DNA of 64,000 nt from positions 4,278,001 through 4,342,000 of the forward strand of contig NZ_JARZAE010000004.1 in the NCBI RefSeq assembly GCF_029892095.1, given 5' to 3'. Source of the stretch: Kitasatospora sp. MAP12-44 (lineage in GTDB: Bacteria; Actinomycetota; Actinomycetes; Streptomycetales; Streptomycetaceae). The notes below the pieces were generated by a model. It made no database searches and was not told the DNA's origin. It saw nothing but the letters and a program-made list of their open reading frames with translations. Positions 8,346 to 16,790 of this stretch are shown here, in pieces (position 1 is the first letter of the stretch; every line of letters starts with the position of its first letter). The position numbers and the translations under genes were made by a program.

Positions 8346-9239
8346 TCAGACCCGCTTGGGGCGGGTGACGGCGGTGAGTTCGCTGCCGTCCTGCGAGAGG
8401 GCCAACTCCGTTCGCAGTTCGGCGAGCTGGCCCAGCCGGTGCAGGTGGGTGCCGCCGCAGGCGATCTCGGCGGGGCCGTCCGGGAGCTCGCAGTGCCAGC
8501 GGCGCCGGGCGGTCAGCTGCAGGCCCGGGACCTCGATCCGGACGGGCGCGTCGGCCGCGACCCAGGCCGCGAGCCGCGCGTTGACGTCCGCGGCGATCGC
8601 GGGCAGCGCGTCGGCCAGTGAGGGGAGCTCCTCGGCGGCCTCGGCGGTGAAGCCCTTCTTGCGCAGCGACTTGCCGAGCCGGTAGACGTCGGTGCTGGCC
8701 TCGGTGTCCATCACCGAGGACGCCATCGCGAGGCTGTCGAAGTCGGGGTTGCCGAAGGCGTCGGAACGCCCCGGGTCCTTGCGCCAGCGCGGTGCGAGCG
8801 CGGCGTTCAGGGCCAGCGCCAGCAGGTGGCAGCCGGTGTGCGCGGCGCTGAGGGCGGCCCGCCGGTGGGCGTCCACCGCCAGCGTGACGGGCTGGCCGGG
8901 AGCCGCGTCGCCGGGCGCCTCGGCCAGCACGTGCAGCACCAGCCACGACCACGCCTCGTCACCGCGACGGACCGGGATGTCCGCGCCGACGAGCAGCTCG
9001 GGGCTCTCCGGACCCACTGCGGCGGTCAAGCAGTCCACCACCGGCAGCTCGACGCCGGCCAGGGTCAGCGTGCCGGTGTCGGCGGGCTGGTCGGGCCAGG
9101 TGTGGTCGAGCGGGTGGAAGGGCGTGGCGGCGGTGACGACGCCGAACCGGCCGTCAGCAAGCGGGTGGACCGCGAGCACGGTCGACTCGCCGGTCACCGC
9201 CCCGGCGGGGAAGCTGACCTGGGTGGTGGGGAGGGTCAT
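8346..9239 (-). CDS. AlaX-like alanyl-tRNA editing / metal-dependent hydrolase
   Basis: This 297-residue protein has the two zinc-binding motifs of the AlaRS editing domain family: HTGCH at residues 134-138 and CGGTH at 261-265. The N-terminal beta-rich part (residues 1-110) fits the tRNA-editing barrel. Known relatives deacylate mischarged tRNAs such as Ser-tRNA(Ala) in trans; specificity here is not determined. The ATG at 9239 has GGAG about nine bases upstream and was preferred over longer frames. It is convergent with dcd and 74 bp downstream of the Yip1-like gene on the same strand. Confidence 0.8.
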   Translation of the reverse strand: MTLPTTQVSFPAGAVTGESTVLAVHPLADGRFGVVTAATPFHPLDHTWPDQPADTGTLTLAGVELPVVDCLTAAVGPESPELLVGADIPVRRGDEAWSWLVLHVLAEAPGDAAPGQPVTLAVDAHRRAALSAAHTGCHLLALALNAALAPRWRKDPGRSDAFGNPDFDSLAMASSVMDTEASTDVYRLGKSLRKKGFTAEAAEELPSLADALPAIAADVNARLAAWVAADAPVRIEVPGLQLTARRRWHCELPDGPAEIACGGTHLHRLGQLAELRTELALSQDGSELTAVTRPKRV

Positions 9240-9313
9240 TCGGTGGCTCCATGCAAGGGGGAGAACAGCAAGGGGGAAGGGGGAAAACAGCAAAAAGGGG
9301 GACGCGGAAAGGG

Positions 9314-10189
9314 TCAGCCGAGGGTCGGGAGCTTGACCATCACCAGCAGCGCCAGCAGCTGCAGCGAGGCCGCGCCGAGCGCCTTGCCCCACGGCAGGTC
9401 GTGAATCCGGCGGACCATGCTGGTCAGCAGGAACCCGCAGAGCACCCAGCTGGCCAGGCCGACGACCTGCACGACGACGTTGCTGGTCGGCAGCACCAGC
9501 GCCAGCAGCAGGCGCGGCACGTCCGTGGTCCAGCCGACCAGGACCGCCAGGCCGATCGTCGACTGCCAGGGGCCGTCGCCGCCCAACTGCCTCGCCAGCG
9601 CGTACGTCACCGCGCCGAGCATCAGACCGGCCAGCGTGAAGCCGATCGCCGCGCCGGCGAGCGACCAGGCGGCGATGGAGAACGCCGAGTTGACCACTTC
9701 GTCGTGGGTGTCGCCGAAGCCGAGCACGGCCAGCAGGCCGTAGCAGAGCGAGACCGTGAGGGCGGGCAGCCAGGCCTGGTGGTCGCGCATCTGGTCGAAG
9801 GTCCTGGACGGCGAGCGGTAGATGCCGGCCAGCAGCGGGCGCCAGGCCAGCCGCGGACCGCCGGCCCGCGGCGAGGTGCGACCGCCGGCCCGGTAGGTGG
9901 CGACGTTGTCGCGCCCGCGCTCGGGCCCGTACCCCGACTGCGGGACGGACCGCGGGACGGACTGCGAGCCGTACGGCGGGACGGACTGCGAGCCGTACGG
10001 CAGGACGGGCTGCGGGCCGTACGGCGGGTACGGGGCCTGCCCCTGGTCGCCGACCGGGAAGGCCCGGGTGTGGCCGGGGCTGTCGCTGCCGTAGCCGCCG
10101 TCCCCGCGGTACGGGTCGTGCGGCGACGGTGCGTCGAAGTACTCGGGCTCGCCGCCGCCCCACCCGTTGTCATATCCGTTGCCAGCCAC
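9314..10189 (-). CDS. Yip1-domain membrane protein with Pro/Tyr-rich N-terminus
   Basis: The product is about 291 residues from GTG 10189, which follows GGAGG directly, so the start is uncertain. Residues 1-130 are low-complexity, rich in Pro, Gly, Tyr and Ser, with repeats of PYGSQSVP. Residues 135-290 form a Yip1-type domain with about five hydrophobic helices (ALTVSLCYGLLAVLGF, AAIGFTLAGLMLGAVTYALA, GLASWVLCGFLLTSM). Bacterial Yip1 proteins have no settled role. The cytosolic repeat tail may mediate protein contact, which is inference. An upstream frame extends to 10270 without a good RBS. Confidence 0.75.
   Translation of the reverse strand: MAGNGYDNGWGGGEPEYFDAPSPHDPYRGDGGYGSDSPGHTRAFPVGDQGQAPYPPYGPQPVLPYGSQSVPPYGSQSVPRSVPQSGYGPERGRDNVATYRAGGRTSPRAGGPRLAWRPLLAGIYRSPSRTFDQMRDHQAWLPALTVSLCYGLLAVLGFGDTHDEVVNSAFSIAAWSLAGAAIGFTLAGLMLGAVTYALARQLGGDGPWQSTIGLAVLVGWTTDVPRLLLALVLPTSNVVVQVVGLASWVLCGFLLTSMVRRIHDLPWGKALGAASLQLLALLVMVKLPTLG
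9953..10024 (-). repeat. 24-bp tandem repeat in the Yip1-like gene
   Basis: Three tandem 24-bp units lie at 9953-9976, 9977-10000 and 10001-10024. The first two are identical and the third differs at a few bases. On the minus strand they encode octapeptides PYGSQSVP, PYGSQSVP and PYGPQPVL. The unit length keeps the frame, so the repeat number could vary between strains. Confidence 0.85.
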
Positions 10190-10296
10190 CCTCCGAAGGT
10201 ACCCGGAAAGGCGGGCCGGAGCCCGGTCGATCAGGCAATACGCGGACTTTGCAGCACGCCTGTGACGCACAGGCCGATGCGGCGGTGGTCGGCCGA

Positions 10297-11439
10297 CTAC
10301 TGCTGCAGCACCGAGCCGTGCACCGCCGCGGCCGTGGTCTGGCCGGCCGGGCAGCCGCCGGGGCCCGCCGTGGTCCGCACCGCGCCGACCGGCAGCAGGA
10401 CGCCGCAGGCGATCCGGATCCCGTTCGGCAGCTCGTTGTCGGACTCGACGGTCGCGCCGTCACCGATCACGGCGCCGTCCAGCGAGGTGCGGGCGCCGAC
10501 GGTCGCGTACGCGCCGACGATCGAGTCCTTCACGTAGGCGTCCGCGTCGATCACCGCGCCCGGCAGCACGACGCTGCCCTCGACGATCGCGCCGGCCCTG
10601 ACCACCGCGCCGGCCGCGACGACCGTGCCGCAGCTGAGCACCGCGGCCGGGTCCACGGTCGCGCCGTCCAGCAGCAGCGCGTCTCCGGTCGGGCCGGGCA
10701 CCGCCGGGGAGTCGACCTTGCCGAGCACCAGATCGGCGGAGCCGCGGACGAACGCGGCCGGGGTGCCGAGGTCCAGCCAGTACGAGCTGTCGACCACGCC
10801 GCGCACCAGCGCGCCGGTCTGCAGCAGCTCGGGGAAGGTCTCGCGCTCCACCGACACCGGGCGACCGGCCGGGATGCGATCGATCACCGAACGAGTGAAC
10901 ACGTAACACCCGGCGTTGATCTGGTCAGTGACGATCTGCTCGGGGGTCTCCGGCTTCTCCAGGAACTCCAGCACCCGGCCGGCCGCGTCGGTGGGCACCA
11001 GGCCGAACGCCCGTGGGTCCTCGACCCGGGTGAGGTGCAGCGTGACGTCGGCGCCGGCAGCCACGTGGCCGTCGCGCAGCGCCGCGATGTCGAGGCCGGA
11101 CAGGATGTCGCCGTTGAAGATCAGCACCGGCTCGTCGGGACCGCAGGTCAGACCGGCCGCGGCGTTGCGGATCGCGCCGCCGGTCCCGAGCGGCTCGACC
11201 TCGGTGAGGTAGACCAGCTCGATGCCGTACGGGGTGCCGTCGGCGAAGTGCTCCTCGAAGACCTCGGCCAGGTAGGAGGTGGCCAGCACCACGCGGGTGA
11301 CCCCGGCGGCCGCGGCCCGGGCGAGCTGGTGCGCGATGAACGGCACGCCGGCGACCGGCAGCATCGGCTTCGGGGTGTGGGTGGTGAGCGGGCGCAGCCG
11401 TGTGCCCTGGCCACCGACCAGCATGATCGCTTCGGTCAT
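10297..11439 (-). CDS. NDP-sugar pyrophosphorylase (mannose-1-phosphate guanylyltransferase-like)
   Basis: This 380-residue protein begins with the nucleotidyltransferase signature MLVGGQGTRLRPLT followed by PKPMLPVAG. IFNGDIL carries the metal-binding Asp and FLEKP the sugar-phosphate contact. From about residue 250 a left-handed beta-helix with hexapeptide-like repeats follows (GTVVAAGAVVRAGAIVEGSVV). It would make an NDP-sugar (GDP-mannose or dTDP-glucose type) for cell-wall glycans or glycosylation. ATG 11439 has GGGGAGA upstream. No glycosyltransferase lies next to it. The exact nucleotide and sugar cannot be decided from sequence. Confidence 0.85.
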   Translation of the reverse strand: MTEAIMLVGGQGTRLRPLTTHTPKPMLPVAGVPFIAHQLARAAAAGVTRVVLATSYLAEVFEEHFADGTPYGIELVYLTEVEPLGTGGAIRNAAAGLTCGPDEPVLIFNGDILSGLDIAALRDGHVAAGADVTLHLTRVEDPRAFGLVPTDAAGRVLEFLEKPETPEQIVTDQINAGCYVFTRSVIDRIPAGRPVSVERETFPELLQTGALVRGVVDSSYWLDLGTPAAFVRGSADLVLGKVDSPAVPGPTGDALLLDGATVDPAAVLSCGTVVAAGAVVRAGAIVEGSVVLPGAVIDADAYVKDSIVGAYATVGARTSLDGAVIGDGATVESDNELPNGIRIACGVLLPVGAVRTTAGPGGCPAGQTTAAAVHGSVLQQ

Positions 11440-11601
11440 GGTGTGCTTTCTCCCCTTGCGTTCCGGTCAGCGACCCGGCCTGTGGAGTGGTGCCAGGGCC
11501 ATCGCTTCGGTGCTTGATCTGCCGCCACGTACTGGTGGCCACGGGTCCCAGGTATCACAGGCTTATCCCGACACGGTATACGCGACGTATCGGTGCAAGC
11601 A

Positions 11602-11633
11602 GCCTGCCCCGGGCGATATCGCCCGGGGCAGGC
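11602..11633 (-). terminator. Perfect 32-bp palindrome, terminator
   Basis: A perfect 16-bp inverted repeat (GCCTGCCCCGGGCGAT and its complement) without a loop spacer lies 64 bp past the stop of the Fe-S oxidoreductase on the minus strand. There is no U-tract, as is usual in Streptomyces. It separates that gene from the pyrophosphorylase. Confidence 0.75.
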
Positions 11634-11697
11634 ATCATATGTGAGCGTCCAAGCCGCGGGCACATTCACGCATGCGGCGCAGCTGCGACGTTGATGT

Positions 11698-13921
11698 CTA
11701 GACCTCCACGACCTCCGCCGACTCGGCCGGCGCCTCCGGCAGGGCCTTCACCGAGTCCAGCAGCAGCTGCGCGACGTCGACCACCTTCAGGTGCTCCTTG
11801 GCCGCGCCCTCGTTCTTCTTGCCGTTGACCGAGTCGGAGAGCATCACCAGGCAGAACGGGCAGGCGGTGGAGACGATGTCGGGGTTGAGCGACAGCGCCT
11901 CGTCCACCCGCTCGGTGTTGATCCGCTTGCCGATCCGCTCCTCCATCCACATCCGCGCGCCACCGGCGCCGCAGCAGAAACCGCGCTCCTTGTGGCGGTG
12001 CATCTCCTGCTGGCGCAGACCGGGGACCTTGTCCATGATCTCGCGCGGCGGGCTGTAGACCTTGTTGTGGCGGCCCAGGTAGCACGGGTCGTGATAGGTG
12101 ATCAGACCCTCGACCGGGTTGACCGGCACGAGCTTGCCCTCGTCGATCAGGTGCTGCAGCAGCTGGGTGTGGTGGATGACCTCGAAGTGGCCGCCCAGCT
12201 GCGGGTACTCGTTGGCGAGGGTGTTGAAGCAGTGCGGGCAGGTGGCGACGATCCGCTTGGTCGGCGCGTCCTCCAGGGCCGCGTTCAGCGTCTCGACGTT
12301 CTGCGCGCCGAGCATCTGGAAGAGGAACTCGTTGCCGAGCCGGCGCGGGGAATCACCGGAGCAGGTTTCCTCCTTGCCGAGGATCGCGAACTTGACGCCG
12401 GCGGTGTGCAGCAGCTCCGCGAAGGCCTTGGTGGTCTTCTTCGCGCGGTCCTCCAGCGCGCCGGCGCAGCCGACCCAGTAGAGGTACTCGACCTCGGCGG
12501 GCTCGATGTCCTCACCGATCACCGGCACCACGATGCCGGTCTCCTTCTTGAGCTCCTTGACCCAGTCGAGGCGGGCCTTGGTGGCCATGCCCCACGGGTT
12601 GCCCTTGTTCTCCAGGTTCTTGAGCATCGTCCCGGCCTCGGTCGGGAACGAGGACTCGATCATCACCTGGTAGCGGCGCATGTCGACGATGTGGTCGATG
12701 TGCTCGATGTCGACGGGGCACTGCTCGACGCAGGCGCCGCAGGTGGTGCAGGACCACAGGACGTCGGGGTCGATGACACCGTTCTCCTCGGCCGTCCCGA
12801 TCAGCGGGCGCTCGGCCTCGGCGAGCGCGGCGGCCGGGACGCCGGCGAGCTGCTCGGGGGTGGCCTTCTCGTTGCCCTCGGCATCCTTGCCGCCGCCGGC
12901 CATCAGGTACGGCGCCTTGGCGAAGGCGTGCTCCCGCAGGCTCATGATCAGCAGCTTGGGCGACAGCGGCTTGCCGGTGTTCCAGGCCGGGCACTGCGAC
13001 TGGCAACGCCCGCACTCGGTGCAGGTGGAGAAGTCGAGGATGCCCTTCCAGGAGAAGTGCTCGACCTGCGAGACGCCGAAGACTGCGTCCTCGGACGGGT
13101 CCTCGAAGTCGATCGGGGCACCGTCGCTGGTCATCGGCCGCAGCGCGCCGAGCGCGACGGAGCCGTCCGACTCACGCTTGAAGAAGATGTTGAAGAACCC
13201 GAGGAAGCGGTGCCAGGCCACGCCCATCGACGGGTTGAGCCCGATCGTGGTCGCCCAGGCGAAGGAGATCGTGATCTTCAGCATCGCGAAGATGTAGATC
13301 AGGTTGACCAGCGTGCTGTGCGCCAGGCCGTGGAAGGCGGCGACCAGCGGGTACGAGATCAGGTAGCGCGCCTCGTAGGAGCCGACGCCGGCCATCGCGC
13401 CCTCGACGCCGCGCAGCAGCATGATGCAGAGGCCGATGCCGAGGATCGTGTACTCGACGTAGAAGGCCTGCCAGGCGATCGAGCCGGCGAACCGCGACTT
13501 GCGGCCGGAGCGCGAGGGCAGGCTGAGCACCCGGATCACCATCAGCACGATGATGCCGAGCGTGGTGAAGGTGCCGACGAACTCGGTGAACAGCTCGTAC
13601 GGCAGCCAGCCGCCCAGCACGGGCAGCACGAACTCGGCGTTGAAGAGCTGCCCGAACGCGGTGACCAGGGTGAGCAGCAGGGGTGTAGAAGCCGATCGCG
13701 ACGAACCAGTGCGCGACGCCGACGACGCCCCACTTGTTCATCCGGGTGTGGCCGAGGAACTCGGTGACCACCGTCTTGACCCGCTGGGCCGGCTTGTCGG
13801 TGCGGGTGGCGTCCGGCTGGCCGGTCTTCACCACTTGGTAGATGTACATGCCCGCACGGGTGGCGAGCGCGATGCCGATCACAGTGGTGACCAGCGAGAT
13901 GACGATCGCTGCTAGCTGCAT
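11698..13921 (-). CDS. Membrane Fe-S oxidoreductase (NarI/HdrD-like), frameshifted
   Basis: The frame from ATG 13921 (GGAGACGGAGAG upstream) and the following frame to the TAG at 11698 together give about 740 residues. The N-terminus has roughly six membrane helices resembling a NarI/HdrE cytochrome subunit. Two ferredoxin-type clusters follow (CTECGRCQSQCP and CTTCGACVEQCP), then two CCG domains (WVGCAGALEDR, KEETCSGDSPRR, YHDPCYLGRHN, FCCGAGGARMW). Proteins of this build are widely conserved single-copy genes in actinobacteria and probably pass electrons between the quinone pool and a soluble partner. The frame breaks in a G4 run at 13680-13683 (C4 in the coding sense). Deleting one base turns IGFYTPAAHP into IGFYTLLLTLV and restores the membrane segment. 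Assembly error is likely. Confidence 0.8.
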
Positions 13922-14150
13922 CGGCTCTCCGTCTCCTGCGGTGCGAGGGCCATAAGCGGAATCCCTGGGGGATGAGGGCACAACGTCCCCCACCCGGCAG
14001 TGTACTCGCCGGTAACTTAATCAGGGGACCGGGGCGGACACTACCGCGCGTTAACGCCGGTTCAGAAGATGCACAAGGTATGGCGACAGTCACGCAGGCT
14101 GCCCTCACCCGGATGGGCCACTCCCGGGCGCCACATAAGGGCGCAATAAA

Positions 14151-14171
14151 GTTGAGCGCCAGGGACTCATC
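14151..14171. promoter_or_regulatory. HspR operator (HAIR-like), distal copy upstream of dnaK
   Basis: GTTGAGC at 14151-14157, seven bases, then ACTCATC at 14165-14171. This matches the HAIR consensus CTTGAGT-N7-ACTCAAG at 10 of 14 positions with the exact spacer. It overlaps the region just upstream of the probable -35 of dnaK. Confidence 0.75.
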
Positions 14172-14175
14172 CCTG

Positions 14176-14204
14176 TTGACGCCCCCGGAAGCGTCAGGCA
14201 TGCT
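14176..14204 (+). promoter_or_regulatory. Probable dnaK promoter (-35/-10)
   Basis: TTGACG at 14176-14181 and CATGCT at 14199-14204 are separated by 17 bp. This is a vegetative-type promoter lying between the two HspR repeats. The -10 overlaps the start of the proximal repeat, so bound HspR would block RNA polymerase. No transcription start can be shown from sequence alone. Confidence 0.65.
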
Positions 14205-14223
14205 TGAGCCCGTAAAGCTCAAC
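14203..14223. promoter_or_regulatory. HspR operator (HAIR-like), proximal copy upstream of dnaK
   Basis: CTTGAGC at 14203-14209, seven bases CCGTAAA, then GCTCAAC at 14217-14223. This matches the HAIR consensus at 11 of 14 positions. It ends 21 bp before the dnaK ATG and overlaps the presumed -10 and start site. It fits feedback repression by HspR, the last gene of the operon. Confidence 0.85.
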
Positions 14224-14244
14224 TTCTTCATGGAGGTATTCACG

Positions 14245-16092
14245 ATGGCACGCGCGGTCGGTATCGACCTCGGCACGACGAACTCGGTCGTCAGCGTTCT
14301 CGAAGGCGGTGAGCCCACCGTCATCACCAACGCCGAGGGTGCCCGGACCACGCCGTCCGTCGTCGCCTTCGCTAAGAACGGCGAGGTGCTCGTCGGCGAG
14401 GTCGCCAAGCGCCAGGCGGTCACGAACGTGGACCGCACCATCCGCTCGGTCAAGCGCCACATGGGCACCGGGTGGAAGATCAACCTGGACGGCAAGGACT
14501 TCAACCCCCAGCAGATCAGCGCCTTCATCCTGCAGAAGCTGAAGCGGGATGCCGAGTCGTACCTGGGCGAGACGGTCACCGACGCCGTGATCACCGTCCC
14601 GGCCTACTTCTCCGACTCCGAGCGCCAGGCGACCAAGGAGGCCGGTGAGATCGCGGGCCTCAACGTCCTGCGCATCGTCAACGAGCCGACCGCCGCCGCG
14701 CTGGCCTACGGCCTGGACAAGGACGACCAGACCATCCTGGTCTTCGACCTCGGTGGCGGCACCTTCGACGTCTCGCTGCTGGAGATCGGCGACGGCGTCG
14801 TCGAGGTGAAGGCCACCAACGGTGACAACCACCTCGGTGGTGACGACTGGGACCAGAAGGTCGTCGACCACCTGGTGAAGGTCTTCCACTCCGGCCACGG
14901 CGTGGACCTCTCCAAGGACAAGATGGCGCTCCAGCGCCTGCGCGAGGCGGCCGAGAAGGCCAAGATCGAGCTCTCCTCGTCCTCCGAGACCTCCATCAAC
15001 CTGCCCTACATCACGGCCTCCGCCGAGGGCCCGCTGCACCTGGACGAGAAGCTCACCCGGGCCCAGTTCCAGCAGCTGACCGCGGACCTGCTGGAGCGCT
15101 GCAAGCACCCGTTCCACAACGTGATCAAGGACGCCGGCATCTCGCTCTCCGAGATCGACCACGTCGTCCTGGTCGGCGGCTCGACCCGTATGCCGGCTGT
15201 CGCCGAGCTCGTCAAGGAGCTGACCGGCGGCAAGGACGCCAACAAGGGCGTCAACCCGGACGAGGTCGTCGCCATCGGTGCCGCGCTGCAGGCCGGTGTC
15301 CTGAAGGGTGAGGTCAAGGACGTCCTGCTGCTCGACGTCACCCCGCTGTCCCTGGGTATCGAGACCAAGGGCGGCATCATGACCAAGCTGATCGAGCGCA
15401 ACACCACGATCCCGACCAAGCGCTCCGAGATCTTCACCACGGCCGAGGACAACCAGCCGTCGGTGCAGATCCAGGTCTACCAGGGCGAGCGCGAGATCGC
15501 GGCGTACAACAAGAAGCTCGGGATGTTCGAGCTGACCGGCCTGCCGCCGGCCCCGCGCGGCCTGCCGCAGATCGAGGTCACCTTCGACATCGACGCGAAC
15601 GGCATCATGCACGTCGGCGCCAAGGACCTCGGCACCGGCAAGGAGCAGCGGATGACCGTCACCGGTGGCTCCGCGCTGCCGAAGGACGACATCGAGCGCA
15701 TGATGCGCGAGGCCGAGCAGTACGCCGAGGAGGACCACAAGCGTCGCGAGTCGGTGGAGACCCGCAACCAGGGTGAGCAGCTCGTCTACTCGACCGAGAA
15801 GTTCATCGCGGACAACACCGACAAGCTCCCGGCCGACGTCAAGACCGAGGTCGAGACGGCGATCGGCGAGCTCAAGGAGGCCCTGAAGGGTGAGGACATC
15901 GCGGTGATCCGCGAGGCCACCGAGAAGGTCTCCACCACCGCCCAGAAGCTCGGCCAGGCGCTCTACGCCAACGCCGACGCCTCCGGTGCGGCCGGCGCCG
16001 AGGGCGGCGAGAACGTCAACTTCTCGAAGGAGGACGACGTCGTCGACGCCGAGATCATCGACGACGAGAAGCCCAAGGGCGGTGCCGCATGA
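14245..16092 (+). CDS. dnaK: Chaperone DnaK (Hsp70)
   Basis: A 615-residue ATP-driven cytosolic chaperone. The actin-like ATPase domain has VGIDLGTTNS at the N-terminus, VPAYFSDSERQATK, VFDLGGGTFDVSLL and HVVLVGGSTRMPAV. The substrate domain begins after DVTPLSLGIETKGG. The acidic tail ends DAEIIDDEKPKGGAA, a DnaK-type C-terminus. ATG 14245 has GGAGG eight bases upstream and excludes a longer spurious N-terminus. It heads the dnaK-grpE-dnaJ-hspR operon, and its stop overlaps the grpE ATG (ATGA). Two HspR-type repeats flank its promoter. In Streptomyces, DnaK is known to act as co-repressor of HspR. Confidence 0.98.
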   Translation: MARAVGIDLGTTNSVVSVLEGGEPTVITNAEGARTTPSVVAFAKNGEVLVGEVAKRQAVTNVDRTIRSVKRHMGTGWKINLDGKDFNPQQISAFILQKLKRDAESYLGETVTDAVITVPAYFSDSERQATKEAGEIAGLNVLRIVNEPTAAALAYGLDKDDQTILVFDLGGGTFDVSLLEIGDGVVEVKATNGDNHLGGDDWDQKVVDHLVKVFHSGHGVDLSKDKMALQRLREAAEKAKIELSSSSETSINLPYITASAEGPLHLDEKLTRAQFQQLTADLLERCKHPFHNVIKDAGISLSEIDHVVLVGGSTRMPAVAELVKELTGGKDANKGVNPDEVVAIGAALQAGVLKGEVKDVLLLDVTPLSLGIETKGGIMTKLIERNTTIPTKRSEIFTTAEDNQPSVQIQVYQGEREIAAYNKKLGMFELTGLPPAPRGLPQIEVTFDIDANGIMHVGAKDLGTGKEQRMTVTGGSALPKDDIERMMREAEQYAEEDHKRRESVETRNQGEQLVYSTEKFIADNTDKLPADVKTEVETAIGELKEALKGEDIAVIREATEKVSTTAQKLGQALYANADASGAAGAEGGENVNFSKEDDVVDAEIIDDEKPKGGAA

Positions 16093-16700
16093 CGGAGAAG
16101 GCGCAGGGCGTGGAGCCCGGCGACGACTCCAACGCCGATGAGGCCGTCCTCAAGGCCGCGGAGGAGGCGCTCAAGGGCGTCTCCGACGAGGCCGAGGGCG
16201 AGGGCGAACTCGCCGCTGCCAAGCGCGAGTTGACGGAGCGGACCGCTGACCTCCAGCGTCTGCAGGCCGAGTACCAGAACTACCGCAAGCGGGTCGAGCG
16301 CGATCGTGCGACGGTCCGTGAGATCGCGATCTCCACGCTGCTGGAGAACCTGATCCCGGTGCTGGACGACATCGGCCGGGCCCGCGAGCACGGCGAGGTG
16401 ACGGGCGGCTTCAAGTCGGTCTCCGACAACCTGGAGACCGTCGTCGCCAAGCTGGGCCTGCAGCAGTTCGGCAAGGAGGGCGAGCCCTTCGACCCGAACC
16501 TGCACGAGGCGCTGATGCACAGCTACTCCTCGGACGTCACCGAGGACACCTGTGTGCAGGTGCTCCAGCCCGGCTACCGGATCGGCGAGCGGATCATCCG
16601 CCCGGCGATGGTGGCCGTCGCGGAGCCGCAGCCGGGCGCCCCGTCGACGGGCGGATCGGACTCGGAGGCCCCCGAGGCTGACGGTGCGGCCGACAACTGA
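16089..16700 (+). CDS. grpE: Nucleotide exchange factor GrpE
   Basis: This 203-residue cofactor releases ADP from DnaK. A long helical segment from residue 45 (AAAKRELTERTADLQRLQAEYQNYRKRVERD) forms the dimer stalk, quoted here only for its position. The C-terminal beta wing contains FGKEGEPFDPNLHEAL and GYRIGERIIRPAMVAV, the family hallmark. An acidic, disordered N-terminus and a Pro/Ser/Gly tail follow the usual actinobacterial pattern. The ATG overlaps the dnaK stop by four bases, implying translational coupling. A 90-bp gap follows before dnaJ. Confidence 0.96.
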   Translation: MTEKAQGVEPGDDSNADEAVLKAAEEALKGVSDEAEGEGELAAAKRELTERTADLQRLQAEYQNYRKRVERDRATVREIAISTLLENLIPVLDDIGRAREHGEVTGGFKSVSDNLETVVAKLGLQQFGKEGEPFDPNLHEALMHSYSSDVTEDTCVQVLQPGYRIGERIIRPAMVAVAEPQPGAPSTGGSDSEAPEADGAADN

Positions 16701-16790
16701 CACGCTGTGTGCTGCGGGGCCGTACGTCGCGAATCGTGACGCGCGGCTCCGCAGCGCCGTATCAACACATCCCGGGAGGTGGCAGCAGCC

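Noticed and set aside
11436..11669. A 77-residue minus-strand frame upstream of the pyrophosphorylase
   Set aside because: It spans the terminator palindrome, has no RBS, and its composition is not coding-like.
11791..13767. A 658-residue plus-strand frame
   Set aside because: It is the antisense shadow of the Fe-S oxidoreductase, which has clear cysteine motifs. The frame lacks an RBS and recognisable domains.
14194..15738. A minus-strand frame of 514 residues across dnaK
   Set aside because: It is antisense to dnaK, with Asp/Val/Leu-rich low-complexity composition typical of shadows.
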